From Paraburkholderia sp. CNPSo 3272 (GTDB lineage Bacteria > Pseudomonadota > Gammaproteobacteria > Burkholderiales > Burkholderiaceae), in the NCBI RefSeq assembly GCF_024206495.1, contig NZ_JAMBPQ010000004.1, forward strand, positions 124,001 to 188,000: a DNA stretch of 64,000 nucleotides, given 5' to 3'. This document shows positions 16,802 through 25,204 of this stretch, one piece after another. The translations under genes and the position numbers were made by a program. Position 1 is the first letter of the stretch. Every line of letters starts with the position of its first letter. The notes beneath the pieces are model-generated. The model worked only from the letters and a program-made list of their open reading frames with translations. It did no database searches and had not been told where the DNA came from.

Positions 16802-17908
16802 TTGAACCGAGTCCGCGCTGGCGCCGAGCCCGAACTGCGTACCGAGAGCGTGCGCGCCTTCAAGTCGCCCACGCCTGCCCGCCGCGTGTGGCTGCGCTTC
16901 AGGCAGCAGCGTCTTGGCTACTGGAGCCTGATCGTGTTTCTCGTTGCGTTCGCGGCGAGTCTCGCGGGTCCGCTCTGGTGCAACGACAAGCCGCTTGTCG
17001 TGCGCTACGACGGGCACCTGTATTTCCCGCTGTTCAAGGACTATCCGGAAACTGCGTTCGGCGGCGATTTCCCGGCGCCTGCCGACTACCTCGATCCGTA
17101 TATTCGCCACCGCTTCGATGCGCCGGGCAACTTCGCGATCTATCCGCCGAACCCGTACTACTACGACACGCTCAACTACTTCGCGAAAGTGCCGAACCCC
17201 GCGCCGCCGTCGCGCCAGAACTGGCTCGGCACCGACGAGAGCGGCCGCGATCTGTTTGCGCGCCTGCTCTATGGCTTTCGCGTGTCGGTGGAGTTCGCGC
17301 TCGTGCTGACTGCCATCGGCACGCTGCTCGGCGTGCTGGCGGGCGCGGTGCAAGGGTACTTCGGCGGCAAGGTCGATATCCTCGGGCAGCGTCTCATCGA
17401 AATCTGGAGTTCGCTTCCCGAGCTTTATCTGCTGATCATTTTCGCGGCGATCTTCGAGCCGGGCTTCGTGCTGCTGATCGTGCTGCTTTCGCTGTTCGGC
17501 TGGATCGGATTATCCGACTATGTGCGCGCCGAATTCCTGCGCAACCGCAACCAGGACTATGTGCTTGCCGCGCGCGCAATGGGACTTTCGAACTGGCAGA
17601 TCATCTGGCATCACGTGCTGCCCAATAGCCTCACGCCCGTCATTACGTTCCTGCCGTTTCGCATGAGCGGCGCGATTCTCGCGCTCACGAGTCTCGACTT
17701 CCTGGGCCTTGGCGTGCCGGCGCCCACGCCGAGCCTCGGCGAGCTGCTCGCGCAGGGCAAGCGCAATCTCGACGCATGGTGGATCGCGCTCTCGACCTTC
17801 GGCGTGCTCGTGGCGACACTGCTGCTGCTCACGTTCATCGGCGACGCGCTACGCAACGCGCTCGACACGCGCATTTCCGACGCCATGAAGGCCGGAGGCA
17901 ACCAGTGA
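16802..17908 (+). CDS. yejE: ABC transporter permease YejE
   Basis: Second permease of the importer, DppC/OppC family, 368 residues. The likely start is TTG at 16802, one base after the yejB stop, with GGAG eight bases before it inside the end of yejB; no ATG near the expected N-terminus offers a better start. An N-terminal membrane segment (YWSLIVFLVAFAASLAG) is followed by a large insert of about 120 residues with repeated Asp/Tyr/Pro (YDGHLYFPLFKDYPE), typical of YejE, then five membrane segments. The EAA loop is at QDYVLAARAMGLSNWQII. Its stop overlaps the yejF start (GTGA), so these three frames are nearly continuous. Confidence 0.94.
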   Translation: MNRVRAGAEPELRTESVRAFKSPTPARRVWLRFRQQRLGYWSLIVFLVAFAASLAGPLWCNDKPLVVRYDGHLYFPLFKDYPETAFGGDFPAPADYLDPYIRHRFDAPGNFAIYPPNPYYYDTLNYFAKVPNPAPPSRQNWLGTDESGRDLFARLLYGFRVSVEFALVLTAIGTLLGVLAGAVQGYFGGKVDILGQRLIEIWSSLPELYLLIIFAAIFEPGFVLLIVLLSLFGWIGLSDYVRAEFLRNRNQDYVLAARAMGLSNWQIIWHHVLPNSLTPVITFLPFRMSGAILALTSLDFLGLGVPAPTPSLGELLAQGKRNLDAWWIALSTFGVLVATLLLLTFIGDALRNALDTRISDAMKAGGNQ

Positions 17909-19524
17909 GCGCCGTGCCCCATGACGCCGCCGCGCCGCTCCTCTCAATCGAGCACCTGAGCGTGCGCTTTGGCGAGACGCTCGCCGTCGACGACATCACG
18001 CTCGCGATCGGGCGCGGCGAGCGCGTGGCGCTCGTCGGCGAGTCGGGCTCGGGCAAGACCGTCACCGCGCTCGCGGTGCTGCGTCTGCTGCAGGACGCGC
18101 AGATCAGCGGGAGCATCCGGCTCGACGGCGACGACCTGCTCGCCAGGAGCGAGCGCGCGATGCGCGGTCTGCGTGGCAACGACGTCGCGATGATCTTCCA
18201 GGAGCCGATGACGGCGCTCAATCCGCTCTACACGATCGGCGAGCAGATCGCGGAGACCATCGTGCTGCACGACGGCGTCTCGAAGAAAGCGGCCTACGAG
18301 CAGGCGGTGGGCTTGCTCGAGCGCACGGGCATCACCGAGGCGCGGCGGCGCGTGTCGAGTTATCCGCATCAGCTCTCGGGCGGCCAGCGCCAGCGCGTGA
18401 TGATTGCGATGGCGCTCGCATGCCGTCCGCGCCTGTTGCTCGCCGACGAGCCGACCACGGCGCTCGACGTGACGATCCGCGGCCAGATCGTCGATCTGCT
18501 GCTCGAACTGCAGCGCGAGGAGGCGGCGCGCCGCGGCATGTCGGTGCTGCTGATCACGCACGACCTGAACCTCGTGCGCCGCTTCGCGCAGCGCGTGGCC
18601 GTGATGGAGAAGGGCAGACTCGTGGAGTCGGGCAGCGTCGAGCAGATTTTCGAGGCGCCGCAACACGCGTACACGCAACGGCTCATTGCGAGCCGGCCCG
18701 AGCGCCACGTGCTGCCCGTCCTGCCGATCGCGCCGGTTCTCCTGCAGGCGAAGGACGTGATCGTCGACTTCGCAACGAAGCTGCCGGGTTTTCGCGGCTG
18801 GTGGCAAAAGGGGCGCTACCGTGCGGTGAACGACGCGAACATTGCGGTGCGCCAGGGCGAGACGCTCGGCATCGTCGGCGAGTCCGGATCGGGGAAAACG
18901 ACGCTGGCGATGGCGATGCTGGGGTTGCAGCGAACGGCAGGCGGCGTCGTCGAGTTCCAGGGGCGGCCGATCGCGAGCTACAAGGGCCGCGACAGGCTGT
19001 CGTTGCGCTCGCATCTACAGGTTGTCTTTCAGGACCCGTTCAGTTCGCTTTCTCCGCGCCAGACCATCGAGCGCATCGTGGGGGAGGGACTCGTGCTGCA
19101 TCGGCCCGATCTTCCCAGCGAGGAGCGGCGCAAGCGCGTCGTCGGCGTGCTGCGTGAAGTGGGCCTCGATCGCACCGCCTTGCAACGATACCCGCACGAG
19201 TTTTCGGGTGGCCAGCGCCAGCGTATTGCCATTGCGCGCACGCTGGTGCTGGAGCCGCGCGTGATCGTGCTCGACGAGCCGACCAGCGCGCTCGACGTGT
19301 CGATCCAGCAACAGGTGTTGAGATTATTGACGGATCTGCAACGCAAGTACAACCTGGGCTACGTGTTCATCAGCCACGACCTCCAGGTGATCGGGGCGAT
19401 GGCGCATCGGGTGGCGGTAATGGAGAACGGGGCGATCGTCGAGTCAGGAGAGGTCGCGAATATCTTCAAGAACCCAACCCATCCTTACACCCGAAAATTG
19501 TTGAAAGCCGCGTTCGATCACTAG
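17905..19524 (+). CDS. yejF: ABC transporter ATP-binding protein YejF (two ATPase domains)
   Basis: Single protein of 539 residues with two complete nucleotide-binding domains. Each has a Walker A (GESGSGKT at about residues 44-51, and again in the second half), an ABC signature (SGGQRQR, twice) and a Walker B ([24 protein letters not shown]). Start GTG at 17905 overlaps the yejE stop and has GGAGG seven bases upstream; an in-frame reading from 17776 lies wholly inside yejE and is not credible. YejF powers both halves of the YejB/YejE channel. The unit ends here, followed by a 160-base AT-rich gap with a strong promoter for the next gene. Confidence 0.95.
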   Translation: MSAVPHDAAAPLLSIEHLSVRFGETLAVDDITLAIGRGERVALVGESGSGKTVTALAVLRLLQDAQISGSIRLDGDDLLARSERAMRGLRGNDVAMIFQEPMTALNPLYTIGEQIAETIVLHDGVSKKAAYEQAVGLLERTGITEARRRVSSYPHQLSGGQRQRVMIAMALACRPRLLLADEPTTALDVTIRGQIVDLLLELQREEAARRGMSVLLITHDLNLVRRFAQRVAVMEKGRLVESGSVEQIFEAPQHAYTQRLIASRPERHVLPVLPIAPVLLQAKDVIVDFATKLPGFRGWWQKGRYRAVNDANIAVRQGETLGIVGESGSGKTTLAMAMLGLQRTAGGVVEFQGRPIASYKGRDRLSLRSHLQVVFQDPFSSLSPRQTIERIVGEGLVLHRPDLPSEERRKRVVGVLREVGLDRTALQRYPHEFSGGQRQRIAIARTLVLEPRVIVLDEPTSALDVSIQQQVLRLLTDLQRKYNLGYVFISHDLQVIGAMAHRVAVMENGAIVESGEVANIFKNPTHPYTRKLLKAAFDH

Positions 19525-19603
19525 ACATTGGCGGAACTTTAGGGTGGATTTCGTTGAAATTCACCAATGAGGTGAATATCGCGATTGAATTTTTCTATTT
19601 GTT

Positions 19604-19632
19604 TTGACACACAAATACTTACTGGCTAGTAT
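19604..19632 (+). promoter_or_regulatory. Near-consensus sigma-70 promoter of the NlpC/P60 gene
   Basis: Perfect TTGACA (19604-19609), 17-base spacer, TAGTAT (19627-19632), 52 bases before the start codon. The surrounding DNA is clearly more AT-rich than the coding regions. It is the best-scoring promoter in the window by eye. Confidence 0.8.
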
Positions 19633-19684
19633 CGTCCAAACTTTTCTACTAACTCCCTGATTTACGGGCAATTTCTACCGACCA

Positions 19685-20395
19685 ATGCAGCACCGATACC
19701 TGACCCAGGCTTGCACGCGCGCCGTCGCCGGGATGTTCATCGGCGTACTGATGGCCGCAGCTCCCGGCGCGTTCGCCGACGAAGTAAGCAGCTTTAGCCA
19801 GAATGCCTCATTTTCGCCGAGCAGTTCGTCGAATCCGCAGTCCATCTCCGCCATTCAGAACGCCCTTCAGAATGCCAACCAGGCGACCCCGGCGCCGGCT
19901 CCGGCCCCGACCGAAGGCGGCGCCAAGGCGTTCCTGTCCGGCATGGCCGGCAAAGCGGGCGACGTCGTTGTCGGCGCACTCAATATGATTGGTGTGCGCT
20001 ATCGCTGGGGCGGCAACACGCCCGATTCCGGCCTCGACTGCAGCGGTTTCGTGCGCTACGTGTTCCAGGACACGCTCGGCATGTCGCTGCCGCGCCGCGC
20101 CGAGGAAATGAGCCGCGTGGGCGAGAAGGTCAGCATGAGCAACCTGAAGCCGGGCGACCTCGTGTTCTTCAATACCATGCGCCGCACGTTCTCGCACGTC
20201 GGTATCTACATCGGCGACAACAAGTTCGTACATTCGCCGTCCACCGGCAGCACGATCCGCGTCGACGACCTCGACGACGGCTACTGGGAAAAGCGGTTCA
20301 CGGGTGCACGCCGCGTCGAAACGTCGTTCACGCCGGACCAGCAGCAAAGCCTCAAGCGCGTGAGCGCACAGTTCGACGGCAACGGCGGGAACTGA
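19685..20395 (+). CDS. Exported NlpC/P60 (C40) peptidoglycan endopeptidase
   Basis: Secreted or periplasmic cysteine peptidase that cuts peptide cross-links or stems in peptidoglycan. The 236 residues start with a signal peptide (hydrophobic MFIGVLMAAAPGAFA, cleaved before DEVSS), then a Ser/Asn/Gln-rich linker and an Ala/Pro spacer, then the catalytic domain from about residue 95. The catalytic Cys is in DSGLDCSGFVRYVF; the His is in SHVGIYIGDNKFVHSP, with the third polar residue just after. RRAEEMSRVGEKV and LKPGDLVFFNT are family blocks. It has its own promoter and terminator. The exact bond cut is unknown; DL-endopeptidase activity is the family norm. Confidence 0.9.
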   Translation: MQHRYLTQACTRAVAGMFIGVLMAAAPGAFADEVSSFSQNASFSPSSSSNPQSISAIQNALQNANQATPAPAPAPTEGGAKAFLSGMAGKAGDVVVGALNMIGVRYRWGGNTPDSGLDCSGFVRYVFQDTLGMSLPRRAEEMSRVGEKVSMSNLKPGDLVFFNTMRRTFSHVGIYIGDNKFVHSPSTGSTIRVDDLDDGYWEKRFTGARRVETSFTPDQQQSLKRVSAQFDGNGGN

Positions 20396-20415
20396 TCGGG
20401 GTTTTGTAGCGAACA

Positions 20416-20446
20416 AAAAAGCCTGCTTCTTGCGAAGCAGGCTTTT
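20416..20446. terminator. Bidirectional intrinsic terminator
   Basis: AAAAAGCCTGCTTC and GAAGCAGGCTTTTT form a 14-base stem around a four-base loop between the convergent NlpC/P60 and patatin genes. Runs of A and T flank both sides. Confidence 0.88.
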
Positions 20447-20497
20447 TGCGTTTATTCGCGCTCGCGCGCCCGCCCAAGGCGCGCTCGGGTCAAGTGA

Positions 20498-21442
20498 TCA
20501 GGCCGTGAGGCGTGCCGCGGCCAGCTTGCGCTCGAGCTCCGGCATGACGCGCGCGCCCGCTTCCTCGCCCGCGAGAATCGCCGCGTTGCGCTGCGTGAAA
20601 TCGCTGCTCGACATCGCGTTGAGATTCGGGCGGATCACGACATCGGCGTATTTGTCGAGCTCGTAGGTCTTGATCGTCTGACCCATGATCGTGAAGGTCT
20701 GCATTAGCACGTCGAACTGGCTCAGCGTCGAGGCCGTCTCCGGGCGCGCCGAGATGTCCACGGCGATCACGAAGTCGGCGCCCATCTTGCGTGCGAACGA
20801 GGCCGGCACGGGACTCACGAGGCCGCCATCCACGTATTCGTGGCCCGCAATCTTCACGGGCTCGAAAATCGACGGAATGCTGCACGACGCGCGCACGGCA
20901 ATGCCCGTGTTGCCGCGCTGGAACAGGATGGGCTGGCCTGTGCGCAGGTCGGTCGAGACGACGCCGAGCGGCTTCGCCATCTTCTCGATGGGCCGGTCGT
21001 GCAGCGTGGTGTTCAGATAGTTCTGAAGCGCGACGCCCTGCAGGAGGCCGCGCGTGCGAAACGGCATCGCCCAGTCGCTGATCGAGGCTTCGTCCATCGT
21101 CAGCGCGAGCTTGTTGAGCGCGAAACCGTTCATACCCGAGGCGTAAAGCGCCGCAACGACCGAGCCCGCGCTCGTGCCGACCACGAAGTCGACTTGCACG
21201 TTGCGCGCCTCGAGCGCCTTGATCACGCCGATATGCGCGAAGCCGCGCGCCGCGCCGCCGCCGAGCGCGAGGCCCACGCGAACCGGGCGCGCCGGCCTGC
21301 CGACGGGCGGCGGGGGCGCGGTGGTGACGGGCGGCGCGACGCTGGCGGTCTGCGTGCCCGCGGTCGTGCACGCCGCAAGGACGGAGGAGGCGGCCGCAAG
21401 CGAAAAGTGCCGGCGGCTCAACGAGAGCGATGACTGCTTCAA
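20498..21442 (-). CDS. Patatin-like phospholipase, probable lipoprotein (RssA-like)
   Basis: Serine lipid acyl hydrolase of 314 residues with the patatin catalytic dyad: oxyanion loop GGGAARGFAHIG, nucleophile motif GTSAG and the Asp in DGGLVSPVP. The proposed start is TTG at 21442 because GGAG lies seven bases upstream and it gives a compact signal: LSRRHFSLAAASSVLAAC, which has both a twin-arginine-like SRRHF and a lipobox LAAC. An ATG much further up (21601) would add about 53 residues rich in Arg and Ala. The protein is thus likely lipid-anchored in the envelope. The substrate is unknown; membrane phospholipids are plausible. It is convergent with the NlpC/P60 gene. Confidence 0.87.
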   Translation of the reverse strand: MKQSSLSLSRRHFSLAAASSVLAACTTAGTQTASVAPPVTTAPPPPVGRPARPVRVGLALGGGAARGFAHIGVIKALEARNVQVDFVVGTSAGSVVAALYASGMNGFALNKLALTMDEASISDWAMPFRTRGLLQGVALQNYLNTTLHDRPIEKMAKPLGVVSTDLRTGQPILFQRGNTGIAVRASCSIPSIFEPVKIAGHEYVDGGLVSPVPASFARKMGADFVIAVDISARPETASTLSQFDVLMQTFTIMGQTIKTYELDKYADVVIRPNLNAMSSSDFTQRNAAILAGEEAGARVMPELERKLAAARLTA

Positions 21443-21912
21443 GAAGGTTCTCCATGCGGTCCGCGTGCGTGTCCGGCAAGGAACGGCGCGGTACCCCGGT
21501 CTGCTCGCGCGGGCGGCCGAGTATGTTTGCGCGCGCGACGCCGCATCGTGGTGGCGGCGCGCCGACATCATAAGGCAAAGCGCGGCCGGTTTAGCAGGCA
21601 TGCATGTAACGCGATGTGACGGCAGATGACCGCGCGCTCGACGGCTTGCGGGCGCGCGGTCATTGGGCGGGAGAGAAGCGGGGCGCCCGCAGGCGCTGCG
21701 GGCCTCGCCCCAGGCCGAAGCGGTGCATGGCGGGTATAATCCCGTCTCTAATTTTCCGGATTCCCGTTCGTGTGCGCGAGGCTGCGCCCGCCCCGGCGCT
21801 CCCGCGCTAGCCGCGCGGGCCGAAAGCGCCGCGAACCCCGGCCGTCCGCCGCCGTCGCTGCTTTTATTGCCAGCGCCGCGCTCCGAATGGCATCGTCTTC
21901 GAGTAATCGCCC
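21443..21912 (+). other. Intergenic region patatin-gltX (470 bases), divergent control region
   Basis: No gene is supported. It contains a perfect -10 hexamer TATAAT at 21735-21740 on the plus strand, about 170 bases before gltX, without a recognisable -35 at the right distance; this may be the gltX promoter. Short frames on both strands are Arg/Ala-rich and look like GC-bias artefacts. Confidence 0.5.
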
Positions 21913-23334
21913 ATGACTACCTCTGTCGTCCGTACCCGCTTCGCACCGAGCCCGACCGGCTTCATCCATCTCGGCAACATCCGTTCCGCGCTCTACCCGT
22001 GGGCGTTCGCGCGCCACAACAAGGGCGTCTTCGTGCTGCGGATCGAAGATACCGATCTCGAGCGTTCGACGTCGGAATCGGTCGATGCGATCCTCGAAGG
22101 CATGGAGTGGCTCGGCCTGAACTTCGACGAAGGTCCGTTCTATCAGATGCAGCGCATGGACCGTTATCGCGAAGTGCTCAGGCAGATGCAGGAGCAGGGC
22201 CTCGTGTACCCGTGCTACATGTCGACCGAAGAGCTCGACGCGCTGCGCGAGCGCCAGCGCGCCGCCGGCGAGAAGCCTCGCTACGACGGCACGTGGCGCC
22301 CGGAGCCGGGCAAGGTGCTGCCCACGCCGCCTGCGGGCGTGCAGCCGGTGCTGCGCTTTCGCAACCCGCTCACGGGCATGGTGGCATGGGACGACGCCGT
22401 CAAGGGCCGCGTGGAGATCTCGAACGAAGAACTCGACGATCTCGTGATCGCGCGCCCGGACGGCACGCCGACCTACAACTTCTGCGTGGTCGTGGACGAC
22501 CTCGACATGAAGATCACGCACGTGATCCGCGGCGACGACCACGTGAACAACACGCCGCGCCAGATCAACATCCTGCGCGCGCTCGGCGCCGAGCCGCCGG
22601 TCTACGCGCACCTGCCCACCGTGCTCAACGAGCAGGGTGAAAAGATGAGCAAGCGCCACGGCGCGATGAGTGTGATGGGCTATCGCGACGCAGGCTATCT
22701 GCCGGAAGCGGTGCTCAACTATCTCGCGCGTCTGGGCTGGTCGCACGGCGACGCCGAAGTGTTCACGTGCGAGCAGTTCGTGGAGTGGTTCGATCTCGAG
22801 CATCTCGGCAAGTCGCCCGCGCAGTACGACCACAACAAGCTCAACTGGCTCAACAACCATTACCTGAAGGAAGTGGACAACGCGCGCCTCGCAGAGCTCT
22901 CGAAGCCGTTCTTTGCCGCGCTGGGCGTGGACGATGCGGCGCTCGCGAAAGGGCCGTCGCTCGAGGGCGTGGTCGCGCTCTTCAAGGACCGTGCGAACAC
23001 GATCAAGGAGATCGCCGAGAGCGCGATGATGTTCTATCGCGAGCCGCAGCCAGAAGCCGAAGCGCTCGCACAGCACATCACGGAAGCCGTGCGCCCCGCG
23101 CTCGCGGATCTCGCTGTCGCGCTCAAGGGCGCGGAGTGGACGAAGGAGGGCGTCTCGGCTGCGCTGAAGGCCACGCTCGCCACGCACAAGCTCAAGATGC
23201 CGCAGCTCGCGATGCCGGCGCGCCTGCTCGTGGCAGGTACGACGCATACGCCGTCGGTCGATGCGGTGCTCGTGCTGTTTGGCCGCGATGCGGTGGTGAG
23301 TCGCCTCGAGAAGGGCATTTCGGCTGCAAAGTAA
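21913..23334 (+). CDS. gltX: Glutamyl-tRNA synthetase
   Basis: Class I synthetase that charges tRNA-Glu with glutamate. The 473 residues match the family (E. coli 471). The HIGH signature is in [17 protein letters not shown] and the KMSKS loop in [23 protein letters not shown] is the conserved substrate loop. The C-terminal helical anticodon-binding domain is present (about residues 330-473). The start at 21913 fits the usual N-terminus ([15 protein letters not shown]). A gene cluster for tRNA-Glu follows about 240 bases downstream, so the enzyme and three copies of its substrate RNA are neighbours. The tRNA cluster has its own promoter. Confidence 0.96.
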   Translation: MTTSVVRTRFAPSPTGFIHLGNIRSALYPWAFARHNKGVFVLRIEDTDLERSTSESVDAILEGMEWLGLNFDEGPFYQMQRMDRYREVLRQMQEQGLVYPCYMSTEELDALRERQRAAGEKPRYDGTWRPEPGKVLPTPPAGVQPVLRFRNPLTGMVAWDDAVKGRVEISNEELDDLVIARPDGTPTYNFCVVVDDLDMKITHVIRGDDHVNNTPRQINILRALGAEPPVYAHLPTVLNEQGEKMSKRHGAMSVMGYRDAGYLPEAVLNYLARLGWSHGDAEVFTCEQFVEWFDLEHLGKSPAQYDHNKLNWLNNHYLKEVDNARLAELSKPFFAALGVDDAALAKGPSLEGVVALFKDRANTIKEIAESAMMFYREPQPEAEALAQHITEAVRPALADLAVALKGAEWTKEGVSAALKATLATHKLKMPQLAMPARLLVAGTTHTPSVDAVLVLFGRDAVVSRLEKGISAAK

Positions 23335-23521
23335 AATTGTTGAAGAATTTTCGCCCGGACCCTAGCGCCCGCGCGGCAGTTCTTGTAGTATTCGGGCTCC
23401 GTTGAATACGGAGCGCGAGATAGCGGAAAATACGCAGCGAATCTCACGCAAAGAGTCGCGGAATCGGGCAACGATGTTTCAAGGAAACCTCGAAGCGCTT
23501 CAGAAAACGATTCAAAAGCTC

Positions 23522-23550
23522 TTGACGAAAGCGAAATTGATGTTTAAAAT
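23522..23550 (+). promoter_or_regulatory. Sigma-70 promoter of the tRNA array
   Basis: TTGACG (23522-23527) and TAAAAT (23545-23550) lie 17 bases apart, and the first mature tRNA base (23569) is 19 bases after the -10. Each hexamer matches five of six bases. This is probably the only promoter for the array. Confidence 0.8.
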
Positions 23551-23568
23551 CTCGCTTCTGTTCTGCAA

Positions 23569-23644
<76 letters not shown>

Positions 23645-23699
23645 ACAGAACACGCAGTAAGCAGTAGAGTGTGGTAAAGGCATTATCTGAAAAGATCAT

Positions 23700-23775
23700 G
23701 TCCCCTTCGTCTAGAGGCCTAGGACATCACCCTTTCACGGTGAGTACAGGGGTTCGAATCCCCTAGGGGACGCCA
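23700..23775 (+). tRNA. tRNA-Glu (anticodon UUC), copy 1
   Basis: 76 bases with encoded CCA. Acceptor strands GTCCCCT and AGGGGAC pair fully, the anticodon loop is CTTTCAC in a CACC/GGTG stem, and the T-loop is GTTCGAATC. Identical in sequence to copies 2 and 3. A 72-base spacer unlike the later ones separates it from tRNA-Asp copy 1. Confidence 0.97.
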
Positions 23776-23847
23776 GACATGTGCGTCGTCAATGAGATTG
23801 GCGAAGCATCAGGTGGAAATAAACCATCCATCTGACTGTGTCGAGCT

Positions 23848-23924
23848 GGAGCGGTAGTTCAGTTGGTTAGAATACCGGCCTGTCACGCCGGGGGTCGCGG
23901 GTTCGAGTCCCGTCCGCTCCGCCA
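23848..23924 (+). tRNA. tRNA-Asp (anticodon GUC), copy 1
   Basis: 77 bases with encoded CCA. Acceptor strands GGAGCGG and CCGCTCC pair fully, the anticodon loop is CTGTCAC, and the D-arm reads AGTTGGTTAG. It is followed directly by a terminator-like hairpin at 23931-23960. Confidence 0.97.
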
Positions 23925-23930
23925 GATCGA

Positions 23931-23960
23931 GCCCGTTCAGAAACTGTGAGCGGGCTTTTT
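23931..23960 (+). terminator. Internal terminator-like hairpin after tRNA-Asp copy 1
   Basis: GCCCGTTCA and TGAGCGGGC form a nine-base stem with one G-U pair and are followed by TTTTT. It resembles the final terminator of the array (24561-24597), which also starts AGCCCGTT. It may be the original array end, now bypassed or partly active in front of the duplicated units. Confidence 0.6.
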
Positions 23961-23995
23961 AGTTAAAGTGACGGTTACAGGCGCAAGCCCGTGTT

Positions 23996-24071
23996 GTCCC
24001 CTTCGTCTAGAGGCCTAGGACATCACCCTTTCACGGTGAGTACAGGGGTTCGAATCCCCTAGGGGACGCCA
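23996..24071 (+). tRNA. tRNA-Glu (anticodon UUC), copy 2
   Basis: 76 bases, identical by reading to copy 1. It is the first gene of the second Glu-Asp unit and is preceded by a CCCGTGTT sequence also found before copy 3. Confidence 0.97.
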
Positions 24072-24149
24072 AATCAAAATGCGGCGCCAAACGTAGTATG
24101 GCGACGCCGCCAGCGGGAATCGACCGACGCCCGCGGTGAGCAGCAAACT

Positions 24150-24226
24150 GGAGCGGTAGTTCAGTTGGTTAGAATACCGGCCTGTCACGCCGGGGGTCGC
24201 GGGTTCGAGTCCCGTCCGCTCCGCCA
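24150..24226 (+). tRNA. tRNA-Asp (anticodon GUC), copy 2
   Basis: 77 bases, identical to copy 1 including the D-arm AGTTGGTTAG. It closes the second Glu-Asp unit. No terminator follows it; about 80 bases lead to tRNA-Glu copy 3. Confidence 0.97.
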
Positions 24227-24308
24227 GATTCAAAGCTGTTCCGTCGTTGCTTCGGCAATGGCGAGCCGATGCGGTTCAAAGGTGTAAGTCAGCGCTTATA
24301 CCCGTGTT

Positions 24309-24384
24309 GTCCCCTTCGTCTAGAGGCCTAGGACATCACCCTTTCACGGTGAGTACAGGGGTTCGAATCCCCTAGGGGACGCCA
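24309..24384 (+). tRNA. tRNA-Glu (anticodon UUC), copy 3
   Basis: 76 bases, identical to copies 1 and 2. It opens the third Glu-Asp unit. High dosage of this tRNA fits the heavy use of glutamate codons in highly expressed genes and the role of glutamyl-tRNA in haem synthesis; that link is general knowledge. Confidence 0.97.
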
Positions 24385-24477
24385 AATCAAAATGCGGCGC
24401 CAAAGTAGTAGCACTGTGAGCAGTGTGGCGACGCCGCCAGCGGGAATCGACCGACGCCCGCCGGTGAGCAGCAAGCT

Positions 24478-24554
24478 GGAGCGGTAGTTCAGTCGGTTAG
24501 AATACCGGCCTGTCACGCCGGGGGTCGCGGGTTCGAGTCCCGTCCGCTCCGCCA
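24478..24554 (+). tRNA. tRNA-Asp (anticodon GUC), copy 3
   Basis: 77 bases. It differs from copies 1 and 2 by one base in the D-arm (AGTCGGTTAG instead of AGTTGGTTAG). All stems remain paired. It is the last gene of the array. Confidence 0.97.
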
Positions 24555-24560
24555 GAACGA

Positions 24561-24597
24561 AGCCCGTTGGATGCGTCCAACGGGCTTTTTCTTTTTC
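24561..24597 (+). terminator. Intrinsic terminator of the tRNA array
   Basis: AGCCCGTTGGA and TCCAACGGGCT form an 11-base stem around TGCG, followed by TTTTCTTTTT. It starts six bases after the last tRNA. Confidence 0.9.
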
Positions 24598-24721
24598 CAC
24601 AGACGTTTTTCCCGCTTTTACTCCCCATCCATCATTTCGTTGGCCGTACGGACAATCTGCGATTGCCGGCGGCCGCGCGTTATCGTAGCGTTGTCGAAAC
24701 TTCGTTTGCCCGCTTGCCGAC

Positions 24722-25186
24722 ATGTTCGCACCAAACGACATTCCGTCGCCGTTTCAGCTGCGCCGCGCCACCATGGACGATTTCGAGTTCGCGGAGACGC
24801 TCACGCGCAACAACATGGGTGGCTACTATCTGCGGCATCACCTGGTCTGGCGCGGCGATCTCTTTCTGGCGAGCTATCGCGAGTCGGAGAACTTCATCCT
24901 CGAACTCGACGGCGAGGCGATTGGCGTGCTGCGCGTGACGCAGGAGGGCGACTCGCTGCACATTCGCGACGTGCAAATCGCCCAGGGGTATCGCGGCAAT
25001 GGCGCCGGCACGTTCCTGCTCGACATCTCGCACCAGTGGGCCCGCGAGCGCGGTCTGCGCGAGCTACAACTGCGCGTGTTCGTCGACAATCCGGCCGCGC
25101 GTCTTTATCTGCGCATGGGTTATCGCGTGGCGGGTCCGAGGCTTGCGCGCCTCGGCTCCATTCGCCATATGACGCGGCTCGTCTGA
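24722..25186 (+). CDS. GNAT family N-acetyltransferase
   Basis: A 154-residue acetyl-CoA-dependent acetyltransferase of unknown substrate. The fold is visible as beta-strand FILELDGEAIGVLRV, the pyrophosphate-binding motif A IAQGYRGNGAGTFLL (Q/R-x-x-G-x-G/A type, about residues 86-100), and the C-terminal VFVDNPAARLYLRMGYR, in which the Asn and Tyr are usual for motif B. Start 24722 fits the domain start. It lies alone between the tRNA terminator and the convergent AraC gene, with only 18 bases to that gene's stop. Nothing in the context indicates whether it acts on a protein, an antibiotic or a small metabolite. Confidence 0.85.
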   Translation: MFAPNDIPSPFQLRRATMDDFEFAETLTRNNMGGYYLRHHLVWRGDLFLASYRESENFILELDGEAIGVLRVTQEGDSLHIRDVQIAQGYRGNGAGTFLLDISHQWARERGLRELQLRVFVDNPAARLYLRMGYRVAGPRLARLGSIRHMTRLV

Positions 25187-25204
25187 AGCTGGCCGCTTTC
25201 CCAC

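Larger units (their letters stand above)
23996..24554 (+). repeat. Tandem duplication of a tRNA-Glu/tRNA-Asp unit
   Basis: Two successive units, 23996-24226 and 24309-24554, each carry tRNA-Glu, a spacer and tRNA-Asp. The spacers are clearly related: both run AATCAAAATGCGGCGCCAAA and both contain GGCGACGCCGCCAGCGGGAA followed by TCGACCGACGCCCG. The second spacer has a small insertion with an inverted AGCACTGTGAGCAGTG-like stretch. The first Glu-Asp pair (23700-23924) has an unrelated spacer, so the 23996 and 24309 units duplicated more recently than the original pair. Confidence 0.85.

Noticed and set aside
23700..24554. Regular repeats that could suggest a CRISPR array
   Set aside because: The repeats are tRNA-Glu and tRNA-Asp genes with complete cloverleafs, about 76-77 bases each, far longer than CRISPR repeats, and no cas genes are near.
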